A model generated the notes under the pieces. That model had not been told where the DNA came from, made no database searches, and was given only the letters and a program-made list of their open reading frames with translations. The translations under genes were made by a program, and so were the position numbers. From Kibdelosporangium sp. MJ126-NF4 (GTDB lineage: Bacteria; Actinomycetota; Actinomycetes; Mycobacteriales; Pseudonocardiaceae): 64,000 nt of DNA. The stretch spans positions 93,063-157,062 of the forward strand of contig NZ_CDME01000006.1 in the NCBI RefSeq assembly GCF_000826545.1, in the 5' to 3' direction. Below, piece after piece: positions 18,358 through 27,907 of the stretch (its first letter is position 1; each line of letters begins with the position of its first letter).

Positions 18358-18654
18358 TCAGACCGAATAGACCTTGGCGGTGTGCTGCTCGACGTTCTGC
18401 ACGCTCTGCACCACCGTGTCCAACGCGCGAGCGATCCCGTCGAGCAACTGCTCGGCCTTGTCGAACTCGCCCTGCATCAGCCTGTTGACCTCGTCGACCG
18501 CGGCGGAGACGGCACCCGAGCTCGGCAACTCGCCGTACGCACCGGGGTCGCTCGGCACGTTGTGGAACGAATCCGCGATCTGCCCGAACTTCGGTTTGAA
18601 GTTCTGCACAGTCGTCATGCAGTTGTTGATCGCCTCGATGTTGTAGTCGGCCAC
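18358..18654 (-). CDS. WXG100-like small ESX-type protein
   Basis: A 98-aa helical protein, the typical length of EsxA/EsxB-type substrates, but without a strict W-x-G turn. The GTG at 18654 is used because a strong agggtgggg ribosome site is adjacent and because residues before it would extend beyond the helical hairpin. Helix one is around residues 1-25 (NIEAINNCMTTVQNF) and helix two around 55-90. It is directly upstream of the transglycosylase fusion and is likely its secretion partner. Confidence 0.7.
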   Translation of the reverse strand: MADYNIEAINNCMTTVQNFKPKFGQIADSFHNVPSDPGAYGELPSSGAVSAAVDEVNRLMQGEFDKAEQLLDGIARALDTVVQSVQNVEQHTAKVYSV

Positions 18655-18724
18655 GTCCCCACCCTTCGCCACACGTGTGACGCCCGAGAACCCCTCACTG
18701 GTTCCCGACAACCATAGAGCGAAG

Positions 18725-19483
18725 TCAGATTTCTTCGAGCAATTCCCACACAAACGTGGCAAGGCGCTGGTTGTCGGCCGGTGCGACGGTCAACCAGGGG
18801 CGACCGTCCGGGCTTGGCTTGACCAGGTCGACGTAGCGGCCGTCCGGTGTGTCGTGAAAAGCGACAACTCGTTCAGCGCGGACAATTCGCTTGCCGCGTT
18901 GATGTCGTTCCGCACCGAACTGTCCGCGAGTGGTGATTCCGGTCAGCATCGAGGCCAACGTCTGCGCCTCGGACAATCCGACGCCTTGGGACTCCAGCGC
19001 GGTGACGAATTTCTTCGTGTCGGCGTGCGACGCGTCGTCGGCCGCCGTCACCACGTCGTTGGGCAGGCTGACCGAGCGGCCACGGCCCGCGATCAGCTCG
19101 CCCGCCACCGACACGGCCGACTCGGCCAGCGCGGAGTCCCGCGCCGGGATCAGCCAGACCTGGCCCTCGTCGACCACGGCGAGCTGGGCCTGCCGCCCTG
19201 CCACCGCCGCAAACGCTTTCACCTCGCGTCCCGCCCAGACCCACACGTCGACGCTGACGTGTGGGTGGGCCAGGATCTCCAGGTTGTCCACCAGTTCGGG
19301 CACGGCCCGGCCGGACTGCGCCAGCCCCCGTGACTCCAACGCACGCCACGTCTTGCGGACCAGTTCGGCCCGTTCGGCGTGGGTCTTGCCGGGGCTGGGC
19401 ACGTCGAGCGCGACATGCCGGTCGGGCAGCCGCTCGCTCTCCCAGATGACATCGAACTCCTGAGCGGAGAGAACCAGGCTCAC
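18725..19483 (-). CDS. ESX secretion-associated protein, EspG family
   Basis: A 252-aa cytosolic protein beginning VLSAQEFDVIWESERLPDRHVAL, the hallmark of actinobacterial EspG-like proteins. Known EspG binds PPE proteins in the cytosol and keeps them soluble for type VII export. It has no signal or membrane segment. The ATG at 19483 overlaps the PPE gene stop by 4 bp (ATGA), consistent with a chaperone-substrate pair. The C-terminal stretch YVDLVKPSPDG is common in this family. Confidence 0.85.
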   Translation of the reverse strand: MSLVLSAQEFDVIWESERLPDRHVALDVPSPGKTHAERAELVRKTWRALESRGLAQSGRAVPELVDNLEILAHPHVSVDVWVWAGREVKAFAAVAGRQAQLAVVDEGQVWLIPARDSALAESAVSVAGELIAGRGRSVSLPNDVVTAADDASHADTKKFVTALESQGVGLSEAQTLASMLTGITTRGQFGAERHQRGKRIVRAERVVAFHDTPDGRYVDLVKPSPDGRPWLTVAPADNQRLATFVWELLEEI

Positions 19484-20745
19484 TCGTCGTCGTCTTCACC
19501 CAGGACCGACGGCATGACCATCCGGCCGTCAGCGAACACGTCCTCGGCTTCGATGCCGTACTTACGCACGTGCTCCTCGTCCTCCTCGCCCTGCGCGGTC
19601 CCCGCCGCAGGCTGCATCATCGACGCACCGGGCTTGCTCTTGGCCCCGACCCGCTCGGCCGCCCGCGCCGCCGCTGCCTCCTCGGGCGGCAGGCCACCCA
19701 ACGCCGACGCGCCACGCGAACCACCGGGCGGACCCGCCGGACGACCAGCCGCACCCGGCCCACCCTGTCCACCCTGACGGGATCCGAGCCGCTCCTTGTC
19801 CGCGACCGACCCGACAGCCGCCCCACCCTGCGCGCCGCCGACCATCCCGGCGACGGCGTTGGTCATGCCCTCGTAGTACGGGCGGACCGGCGGGACTCCC
19901 TGCGCCGCCCCCGGCGTGAACGGACCACCGGCACCGCCGGGCATCGGCCCGACGCCGGTCATCTTGCCGGGAACACCGGGCTGGCCAGGCTGACCGGGCA
20001 AGCCACCGCCGGGGCCGGAACCGGGCTGACCGCCACCGATCGGGCTCTGGTGCGTGGCGTCGAACGAGCCGCCACCGAGAGCGGGACCGCCACCCGGCGC
20101 CCCGGGGATCGAGCCACCACCCGGCGCGAAGGTGGACGGCCCACCGCCGACGCTGGAAATGCTCGTCCCGGTAGCCGCCTTCGCGGGCGGAGCGGCGACC
20201 AGGTTCAACGACGGCGGAACCGGCAACGACTGGTACGAGCCCAGGTTGGACTTGCTGGCGTTGGCGTAGTTGTTCATGGTGTCGACGGTCTGCGCCCGCG
20301 CGGCCTGCGTGCGCTGGACCTCCTGGGAGTGGTCCGTCGTGTGCAGCAGGAGCTTGTCGGCGACGTTGTAGTCCTTGGCGCCCCGCAGCGCACTCGACTC
20401 CGGCGCGCAGTTGCGGGTGCGGGAGTAGTCGTCGCCCTGGCTGCCGACGGCACCGGCCGAGCTGGTGATCGTGCCGGTCGCCGCGCCGCCGTACTGGGCG
20501 GAGTCGGTCATCACGACCTGGGCGTCGTCACTGGACGCACCTGTCCACTCGACGCCGACCTTGGTCAGTTCGGTGCGCAGCACCTCGTCGGTCTGCTTGA
20601 GGCCGTTGGCGATCGCCGTGAGCGCGTCCACCGCGCGGTTCATGCTCTCCGACCCGCGACCCTGCCGGATCTGGTCGACCATGACGGCGAGTTCCTCGTT
20701 GCTGTAGCCGGCGAATCGGTAGTCACCGATCTCGGTTCCGGACAT
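19480..20745 (-). CDS. PPE domain-like ESX substrate with Gly/Pro-rich C-terminus
   Basis: A 421-aa protein. The first 180 residues are helical and resemble the PPE/WXG100-type domain of non-mycobacterial actinobacteria (helix hairpin with VEWTGASSDDAQ turn). Residues about 190-340 are a Gly/Pro-rich low-complexity region (for example GGGPSTFAPGG). The acidic tail ends LGEDDDE. No Sec signal. It is coupled to EspG downstream and lies 10 bp after the DUF3558 lipoprotein gene. Likely exported to the surface; molecular role unknown. Confidence 0.78.
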   Translation of the reverse strand: MSGTEIGDYRFAGYSNEELAVMVDQIRQGRGSESMNRAVDALTAIANGLKQTDEVLRTELTKVGVEWTGASSDDAQVVMTDSAQYGGAATGTITSSAGAVGSQGDDYSRTRNCAPESSALRGAKDYNVADKLLLHTTDHSQEVQRTQAARAQTVDTMNNYANASKSNLGSYQSLPVPPSLNLVAAPPAKAATGTSISSVGGGPSTFAPGGGSIPGAPGGGPALGGGSFDATHQSPIGGGQPGSGPGGGLPGQPGQPGVPGKMTGVGPMPGGAGGPFTPGAAQGVPPVRPYYEGMTNAVAGMVGGAQGGAAVGSVADKERLGSRQGGQGGPGAAGRPAGPPGGSRGASALGGLPPEEAAAARAAERVGAKSKPGASMMQPAAGTAQGEEDEEHVRKYGIEAEDVFADGRMVMPSVLGEDDDE

Positions 20746-20754
20746 GGCGGTTCC

Positions 20755-21357
20755 TCACTTCAGGGTCTTGAGGGTCTGCATGGCCAAGGTCGCGGCCTGC
20801 TCACTCTTGGCACACATCTGGTCCTGGGTGAACGCTCCACGCGAGGTCGCTCTGAATTCGACCGCCAGTTGTTGCCCGTTGGCGACACCGACCGAGGTCC
20901 AGCAGTGGAATGTTCCTGGTCCTCTGATCCGGTAGCTGACGGCCGGAAAGCCATCGACTTTCACCTGGGTGACAACCGCGTTCCGGGTGGTGTTCAGCCA
21001 CACCTCAACACCTTCGCCGGTGATCACCCAGGTGCTGAAAGTGAAGTACTTGTTCCCGTCCGCGCCATCCATCGCGCACACCGGCGCGCCCTTGTTCGTT
21101 TCATTGTCCTGAACCAGGTTCCGCGTTCGATTGACCTTGATCTCATCGAGCTGCGGCTTGCTGAAAAGCTTGCACGGGTCGACACCGTCGAGCGGCAGGT
21201 CCTTCGGCCGCGGCGGAAGGGAAGCATTTCCGCTCGCGGGTGGTGCGCCACTTGCCGGGGGCTGCTGACCAGCGGCAACCGGCTCACCGGACTCCGCCTG
21301 GGTGCACCCGGTGAGGGCAAGGCCAACGATCAAGGCCATGGCTGCCAGCCTAAGCAA
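20755..21357 (-). CDS. DUF3558 lipoprotein
   Basis: A 200-aa lipoprotein with a short signal and lipobox LTGC at residues 15-18, a Pro/Ala/Ser-rich tether (residues 20-50) and a DUF3558 domain beginning near PCKLFSKPQLDEI. That domain has four cysteines (C18 lipidated, PCKLF, PVCAM, FHCWT, QMCAK region). In Pseudonocardiales DUF3558 lipoproteins are commonly found beside PPE/EspG genes. Its start overlaps the previous gene's stop by 8 bp, so it belongs to the same operon. Function unknown. Confidence 0.85.
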   Translation of the reverse strand: MLRLAAMALIVGLALTGCTQAESGEPVAAGQQPPASGAPPASGNASLPPRPKDLPLDGVDPCKLFSKPQLDEIKVNRTRNLVQDNETNKGAPVCAMDGADGNKYFTFSTWVITGEGVEVWLNTTRNAVVTQVKVDGFPAVSYRIRGPGTFHCWTSVGVANGQQLAVEFRATSRGAFTQDQMCAKSEQAATLAMQTLKTLK

Positions 21358-21739
21358 CAGATGTCCCGCCGAAGGCGGCTGTGATGTCCTGCTCGTTGAA
21401 CCCGTAGGTCTTTGCGCTGTCCTTGAGCTGTGTGACCAGCTTGTTCAGGCTTTCGACATATTCGTTGATCCGCGCGCCGTAGGAATCGTCGGCGAGGACC
21501 AATCGGAAGTTCCAGGCTTCCGCCGCGTCCAGGCTGACCGGATCATCCGCCGTCGGCTCGACCACCAGTGCCGGTCCGTGCAGGGTAAGGGTGTCGTTCA
21601 GTGCGTCGATCTGGGTCTGGATGATCTTCGCTGCGGCGAGCACGTTGTCGTGGTTGACCTTCATCGTCGCGCTGCCCGCCGGGGCTTCCGGAATTGCCAG
21701 TACGTCCGCCCACGACTGTGAGCCGGTCGTCTCTTCCAT
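21350..21739 (-). CDS. PE-like / ESX-associated small protein
   Basis: A 129-aa mostly helical protein, first gene of the ESX unit. The segment MKVNHDNVLAAAKIIQTQIDAL resembles the PE helix of mycobacterial PE proteins, and the C-terminal YGFNEQDITAAFGG follows the pattern seen in PE-like partners of PPE proteins. It contains no signal peptide. It is likely the heterodimer partner of the PPE-like protein two genes downstream. The assignment rests on helix pattern and context. Confidence 0.65.
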   Translation of the reverse strand: MEETTGSQSWADVLAIPEAPAGSATMKVNHDNVLAAAKIIQTQIDALNDTLTLHGPALVVEPTADDPVSLDAAEAWNFRLVLADDSYGARINEYVESLNKLVTQLKDSAKTYGFNEQDITAAFGGTSVA

Positions 21740-21851
21740 TCACGCACCCCCGTACGTTCTGTAGTCGTCCGGTCTCGTTTCGTAGGCTACCAACGCTGGT
21801 AGACCCCTACCTGAAGTTTGACGGAGAAACCGGTCACCCGGTTCCCCCGAT

Positions 21852-23114
<1,263 letters not shown>

Positions 23115-23143
23115 GACTGAAAAGGATAGGTGCCGTGCTCCGT

Positions 23144-24139
23144 TCAGCTCACCCCGAGGGCCTGCTTGGCACCCGGGTGGACCGGTACTGGATCGGTCTT
23201 GACGGCCGTTTCCCTGGTGATTTCCTTGGCCGACGGGTGCGTCTTCTCCAGGTCCGCCTTCTTGTCGAAGATCAGCTTGGTGACCGCGCAGGCGTTGGCC
23301 GCCGGGAAGTCGGCGCGGACCAGAAGGAAGTTGGGCACCACAATGGTCGGCACATCCGACGACTGCTTGTAGGTCGCGGCCGGGATGGTGCCCCGGTCGT
23401 AGACCGGGTTGAGCTGCTTGAGCGCGTCGAGCTGCGGGGTGATGTCGATGAACTTGACCTTGTCGCCCATGGACGTGGTCAGGTCCGTGATCTCCGGGGT
23501 GGGCAGGCCGCCGGACCACACCAGCCCGTCGACCTTGCCTTCCTTCATCCCGTCGACGGTCTGCCGCAGCGCCAGCCGCTGCGGGGAGAGGTCGCTGTCC
23601 TTCAGGCCGGACGCCTGCAGCAGGCGGTTGGCGATCACCTCGGTGCCGGACTTCGGCGAACCGGTGGAGATCCGCTTGCCGCGGAAGTCCGCGACGCTGT
23701 TGATCCCGCTGTCGGCGCGCACGACGACCTGCGTGTAGTTGGAGTGGATCCGGGCAAGCGCCTGGACCTGCTGTGGCTTGCCCTCGAACGCGGCCTTGCC
23801 CTGCACGGCGTCGGCGGCCGTGTCGGCGAGGGAGAACGCGATGTCGTAGGTCTTGTCGGTCAGCTGTTGGATGTTCTGCACGGACGCGCCGGTATCCGCC
23901 GCGGTCGCCTTCAGCTTGGAGTTGTTGCTGATCACCTGGGCCAGCCCGCCGCCGAGGACGTAGTAGACGCCGCCGACGTTGCCGGTCGCGATGGTGACGC
24001 GCCCCTCGGGCGCCTCACACGAGGTCTGCCCGCCCGGTTGTGGCTGCGCGGACTTGTTGTCCTCGCGTTTGCCACCGCAGCCGGTGGCCACCAGCGCGAT
24101 CCCCACCACACCAATGAGTGCCTTACGCACTGTCGACAC
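23144..24139 (-). CDS. TAXI family TRAP transporter solute-binding lipoprotein
   Basis: A 331-aa secreted lipoprotein (lipobox VATGC) of the TAXI family, with [20 protein letters not shown] near the start, [13 protein letters not shown], and [11 protein letters not shown]. It captures substrate outside the cell for the TRAP permease encoded upstream. The GTG at 24139 lies 6 bp after an aaggaga site inside the end of the permease gene (17-bp overlap), so the two are coupled. Ligands of TAXI systems are often C4-dicarboxylates or glutamate; none can be assigned here. Confidence 0.9.
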   Translation of the reverse strand: MSTVRKALIGVVGIALVATGCGGKREDNKSAQPQPGGQTSCEAPEGRVTIATGNVGGVYYVLGGGLAQVISNNSKLKATAADTGASVQNIQQLTDKTYDIAFSLADTAADAVQGKAAFEGKPQQVQALARIHSNYTQVVVRADSGINSVADFRGKRISTGSPKSGTEVIANRLLQASGLKDSDLSPQRLALRQTVDGMKEGKVDGLVWSGGLPTPEITDLTTSMGDKVKFIDITPQLDALKQLNPVYDRGTIPAATYKQSSDVPTIVVPNFLLVRADFPAANACAVTKLIFDKKADLEKTHPSAKEITRETAVKTDPVPVHPGAKQALGVS

Positions 24140-26162
24140 TGTCGATCTCCTTGTCCTTTTGCCGCAACAGCAGGTGCACGACGACGGCGGCAACGGCGAA
24201 GCCCGCCCCGATCGCGATGGAAAGTGGCTGGAGGTACAGCAACAGCAGGGCCGCCGGGACACACAGGATCCGCACGGGCATCCGCGCCGGGCCGATCAGC
24301 CAGCCGGTCGTGACGACCGCGAGCATGGCCACCCCGACCGCGGACACGGCCGTCACCCAGACGACGTCGAGGAACGGGCGCTGCAACAGCAACGCGGAAC
24401 CGTTGTCGGTGAGCACGAACGCCAGCGGTACGAGGAACGCGGGCAGCGTGTACTTCCATGTCTGCCACATGGTCTTGAGCACGGCACCACCGGTGATGGC
24501 CGACGCGGCGACGGCGGCGAGCGCGGTCGGCGGCGTGACCTCCGACAGCACCGCGTAGTAGAAGATGAACATCGCCGTCTCAGCGGGCTGCACACCGAGC
24601 GTGATCAGCGCGGGCCCGATCACCACCCACGAGATGATGAACGACGCGGTGACCGGAACGGCGAGACCGAGCACGCAGACAGCCAACGCGCAGAACACAA
24701 CCGTGAACGCCAGCACGACGGTCGGATTGTCGGACAACGAGTTCGCGGCTTTCACCAAGGCGTCCGCGAGCACCTGCCCGAGGCCGGTCTTGGTGATCGT
24801 CGACGTGATCACGCCCGCCGCGGCACACACCGCGATCACCGGCAGCGCGCCGCGAATGCCCTCGGACAGCGAGTCCACGATCTCCTTGAACCACGCGACG
24901 AGCGCCGCACGCTTGTCCTCGTCACCGAAAAGCTTGCCTGCCAACGAGAACAGCGCAGCGACACCGGACGCGTAGACCACCGCGGAGAACGGCGGGATGT
25001 CCAACGCCAGGAACACCACGATGATCGCGAGCGACGCGAAGTGATACCCGCCCTTGGCGAGCACGGCCCACGCTTTGGGAGCGTCCACATCGACCGAGTG
25101 GGCACCGAACCGGCGGGCGTCGGCCTCGACGGCGAACACAATCCCCAAGTAGTAAAGGAGAGTCGGCACGATCGCCCACAGCAGAACGGTGAGGTACGAC
25201 GTCTCCAGGTATTCGGCGATGATGAACGCGGCGGCGCCGAGTGTCGGCGGCGAGAGGATCGCGCCGATCCCGGACGCAGCCAGCAGCCCACCGGCGTTCT
25301 CCTTCGGATACCCGGCTTTCTTCAGAATGGGCCAGGTGATCGCGCCGAGCGTGACCGTGGTCGCCGTGCCCGAACCGGACACCGTGCCGAGCAGGAAGCC
25401 GGACAGCGCGGTCGTCCGGCCGGGCGCGGTGCGCGACTTGCGGAACAGCGCGAAGCTGAAGTCCACGAAGAACTTGCCCGCGCCCGAGTTGGCCAGCACA
25501 GCGCCGTAGATCGTGAACAGCACGATGTAGGTGGCGGCGACGTCGAGCGGTGTGCCGTAGAAACCGTTGCTGGGATCGTACAAAGCACTGATGATCTCGT
25601 CGAAGTTCATGCCCGCGTGCGAGACCGCCCAGCTCTGCGGCAGGAATCCGCCGTAGTAGGCGTACCCGAGGAAGACCAGGCAGATGATCGGCAGGATCAG
25701 GCCGGTCGTCCGGCGGGTCGCCTCCAGGATCAACAGCAGGAGTACCGCACCGGCGACGACGTCCACAGTCGACAGCTGGCCCTGCCGGTCGAGGAAGTCG
25801 TCGAAGCCGGTGAGCAACGGGTAGAGCGCGACCACGAGCGTGAGCGCGGACAGTACCCAGTCGATCACTCCGGGGTCATCGGCGTCGCCACTGCGCCCGG
25901 CGGGCCGGTACGCGAGGAAGACCAGCGGCAGCGTGACCGCGAGGAAGATCACCAGGTAGTACTGGTTGCCCTGGTCGAAGGGCAGGAAGACCTGTTTGAG
26001 CACGAGCAGCGCGACCCCGGCGCCGACGATCCACAACGCCCGTTCCCAGCGTGGGGATAACTTCCGTGCCGGACGTTCCTCATCGTGCGCTCCGACGATG
26101 TCGTCGACGCTGACCTGCTCCGTTGCCACCCGGCGAACGCTACCGTCTGAGGTGGTCCGCAT
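24123..26162 (-). CDS. TRAP transporter fused permease (TAXI type, DctQM fusion)
   Basis: A 679-aa membrane protein with about 16-18 hydrophobic segments. It fuses the small (DctQ) and large (DctM) membrane subunits, as is usual for TAXI-TRAP systems. Characteristic segments include ICLVFLGYAYYGGFLP, LLGTVSGSGTATTVTLGA and AASGIGAILSPPTLGAAAFIIAE, the last two being TRAP-GluT family marks. The ATG at 26162 was chosen over a GTG directly upstream. It uses ion gradients to import the ligand delivered by the adjacent binding lipoprotein. Confidence 0.92.
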   Translation of the reverse strand: MRTTSDGSVRRVATEQVSVDDIVGAHDEERPARKLSPRWERALWIVGAGVALLVLKQVFLPFDQGNQYYLVIFLAVTLPLVFLAYRPAGRSGDADDPGVIDWVLSALTLVVALYPLLTGFDDFLDRQGQLSTVDVVAGAVLLLLILEATRRTTGLILPIICLVFLGYAYYGGFLPQSWAVSHAGMNFDEIISALYDPSNGFYGTPLDVAATYIVLFTIYGAVLANSGAGKFFVDFSFALFRKSRTAPGRTTALSGFLLGTVSGSGTATTVTLGAITWPILKKAGYPKENAGGLLAASGIGAILSPPTLGAAAFIIAEYLETSYLTVLLWAIVPTLLYYLGIVFAVEADARRFGAHSVDVDAPKAWAVLAKGGYHFASLAIIVVFLALDIPPFSAVVYASGVAALFSLAGKLFGDEDKRAALVAWFKEIVDSLSEGIRGALPVIAVCAAAGVITSTITKTGLGQVLADALVKAANSLSDNPTVVLAFTVVFCALAVCVLGLAVPVTASFIISWVVIGPALITLGVQPAETAMFIFYYAVLSEVTPPTALAAVAASAITGGAVLKTMWQTWKYTLPAFLVPLAFVLTDNGSALLLQRPFLDVVWVTAVSAVGVAMLAVVTTGWLIGPARMPVRILCVPAALLLLYLQPLSIAIGAGFAVAAVVVHLLLRQKDKEIDSVDSA

Positions 26163-26270
26163 CACACTGATCTTTGCAGTGCCTTAGGGAAAACGTTCAT
26201 CCACACGTGGCCGGTCGTGCAGGAAGCACAGGTAACGTCCACGCACTTCGTTCAGCAAGGAGGCAAAGTG

Positions 26271-27374
26271 ATGGGGAAACGACTCGCGGCGTTAGCGCTG
26301 TCAGGGGCCGCGCTGGTGGCCATGGTCGGCCCGGCCACGGCGGACCCGCAGCAGCTCGGCGGCGGAGGTGACCAGGCCAAGCCGTTGATCTTCGGCCACC
26401 GAGGAGCCTCCGGCTACCGCCCCGAACACACCCTGGCCTCCTACGAGCTGGCGGCCCGGATGGGAGCGGACTACATCGAGCCGGACCTCGTCTCCACCAA
26501 GGACGGAGTGCTGGTGGCCCGGCACGAGAACGAGATCGGCGGCACGACGGACGTGGCGTCCCGGCCGGAGTTCACCGGTCGCAAGACCACGAAGACGATC
26601 GACGGAGCCCCGCTGACCGGCTGGTTCACCGAGGACTTCACCCTGGCGGAGCTGAAGACACTGCGCGCGACCGAGCGCATCCCGGAAATCCGCCAGCGCA
26701 ACACGATCTACAACAAGCGCTTCGAAGTACCGACCTTCCAGGAAGTCATCGACCTGACCAAGCGCCTGTCCCGGGACCTGCACAGGGAAATAGGAATCGC
26801 ACCGGAGACCAAGCACCCGACCTACTTCCAGTCGATCGGCAAGCCACTGGAGCCAGGCCTGGTGCGCACACTGGACCGAAACGGCCTCAACCGCCAGAAC
26901 GCGAAGGTGGTCGTGCAGTCCTTCGAGGTCACCAACCTGGTGGCGCTCAACCGCCAACTCAGGGTCCAGTTGGTACAACTGACCAGCGCGGCAGGAGCAC
27001 CATACGACTTCATCGTCAAGGGCGACCCCCGCACCTACGCGGACATCATCAGCCCAGCAGGCCTGCGAGACGTGGCCAAGTACGCCGACTGGCTCGGCCC
27101 GGAGAAAAGCCAGATCATCCCGCGAGACCCAGCCGGTTTCCTGAAGGCACCAACCTCGCTCGTGTCGGACGCCCACAAGGCCGGACTGAAGGTCGTGCCA
27201 TACACGTTCCGCAACGAGAACAACTTCCTGCCCGCAGACTTCCGCTCATCAACAGTCCCAGCGGAGTACGGCAACGCGTTCGGCGAGTTCGAGAAATACT
27301 TCGCCACCGGAGTCGACGGCGTGTTCACCGACAACACGGACACGGCCGTGGAAGCCCGGAAGAACAAGCAATAA
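26271..27374 (+). CDS. secreted glycerophosphodiester phosphodiesterase
   Basis: A 367-aa exported GDPD. The signal peptide (MGKRLAALALSGAALVAMV) ends near ATADPQ. The catalytic and metal motifs are clear: FGHRGASGYRPEHT (first His), DYIEPDLVSTKDGVLVARHE (Glu, Asp and second His), and later FTDNTDTA near the C-terminus. It hydrolyses glycerophosphodiesters to glycerol-3-phosphate and an alcohol, supplying phosphate or glycerol from lipid head groups. The ATG at 26271 follows aaggagg. Divergent from the TRAP operon. Confidence 0.93.
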   Translation: MGKRLAALALSGAALVAMVGPATADPQQLGGGGDQAKPLIFGHRGASGYRPEHTLASYELAARMGADYIEPDLVSTKDGVLVARHENEIGGTTDVASRPEFTGRKTTKTIDGAPLTGWFTEDFTLAELKTLRATERIPEIRQRNTIYNKRFEVPTFQEVIDLTKRLSRDLHREIGIAPETKHPTYFQSIGKPLEPGLVRTLDRNGLNRQNAKVVVQSFEVTNLVALNRQLRVQLVQLTSAAGAPYDFIVKGDPRTYADIISPAGLRDVAKYADWLGPEKSQIIPRDPAGFLKAPTSLVSDAHKAGLKVVPYTFRNENNFLPADFRSSTVPAEYGNAFGEFEKYFATGVDGVFTDNTDTAVEARKNKQ

Positions 27375-27380
27375 CGGCTG

Positions 27381-27600
27381 CACACACTTGTGTGGCTGTG
27401 CGCACCGGGGGTCTCGCGCACCTGTGGGTCTTGCGTACCGGGGGTCGCGCGAACCGTGGGTCTCGCGCATTGGCTGGCTGCACGAACCCACGTGCGCAGA
27501 GCCACTTAGGTGAGTCGAGACCCACACGTGCGCGAGACCCCCGGTACGCGAGACCCACACGTGCGCGAGGCCAGCGGGAGTGCGGCCACACAGGTGTGTG
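27381..27600. repeat. long imperfect inverted repeat with internal alternating repeat units
   Basis: Two arms of about 88 bp (27381-27470 and 27513-27600) are reverse complements with several mismatches and a short indel, separated by about 42 bp. Each arm opens with cacacac(t/c)tgtgtgg. Inside it alternates short units of the type GTGGGTCTCGCG and ACCGGGGGTC. The element lies between the convergent GDPD and zinc-finger genes and fills most of the 244-bp gap. It could act as a bidirectional terminator or be a MITE/REP-like repeat; it has no supported coding capacity. Confidence 0.75.
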
Positions 27601-27618
27601 CGTAGGTGGGCAATTGGT

Positions 27619-27879
27619 TCACACGAGTTTGTTGTCCAGGTAGCACCAGCGCCAGGACTCTCCCGGTTCGCATGAGCGCATCACTGGGTGGTTCTCTGCG
27701 TGGGCGTGGGCGGTGGCGTGGCGATGGGGGCTGGAGTCGCAGCAGGCTATGTGGCCGCAGGAGAGGCATTTTCGCAGGTGGACCCAGCCGGTTTCGCCGA
27801 GGGCGAGGCATTCCGTGCAGCCTTTCAGGCTGTCGGCCTGGGGTTCGGGTGGTAGTTCGGCGAGGTGCGTACAACTCAT
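27619..27879 (-). CDS. UBP-type zinc finger protein
   Basis: An 86-aa protein that is essentially one zf-UBP domain, with ordered Cys/His pairs: SCTH near the start, CTEC, CLSCGHIACC, and HRHATAHAHAENHP. The C-terminus SWRWCYLDNKLV is typical of actinobacterial members. In eukaryotes this fold binds ubiquitin C-termini; in bacteria the role is unknown. The ATG at 27879 is used; the longer open frame upstream is shadow of the antiporter gene. It is transcribed divergently from the Na+/H+ antiporter, a gene with which zf-UBP domains are associated in other actinobacteria. Confidence 0.87.
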   Translation of the reverse strand: MSCTHLAELPPEPQADSLKGCTECLALGETGWVHLRKCLSCGHIACCDSSPHRHATAHAHAENHPVMRSCEPGESWRWCYLDNKLV

Positions 27880-27907
27880 GTTTTGATTCAACGCCGGACT
27901 GACCGGA

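Noticed and set aside
23115..23519. Upstream extension of the purD frame giving a 555-aa ORF
   Set aside because: The extra codons overlap the end of the TRAP binding-protein gene on the same strand in another frame, and the purD family starts exactly at the GTG 23114 with [14 protein letters not shown].
23979..26060. Large plus-strand ORF of 693 aa over the TRAP permease
   Set aside because: It is Arg/His/Asp-rich with no domain, while the minus strand encodes a clear TRAP permease with transmembrane segments and TRAP motifs.
27375..27643. Short ORFs within the 27.4-27.6 kb inverted repeat encoding repetitive peptides
   Set aside because: The peptides exist only because the repeat units are open in several frames; there is no ribosome site or conserved protein pattern.
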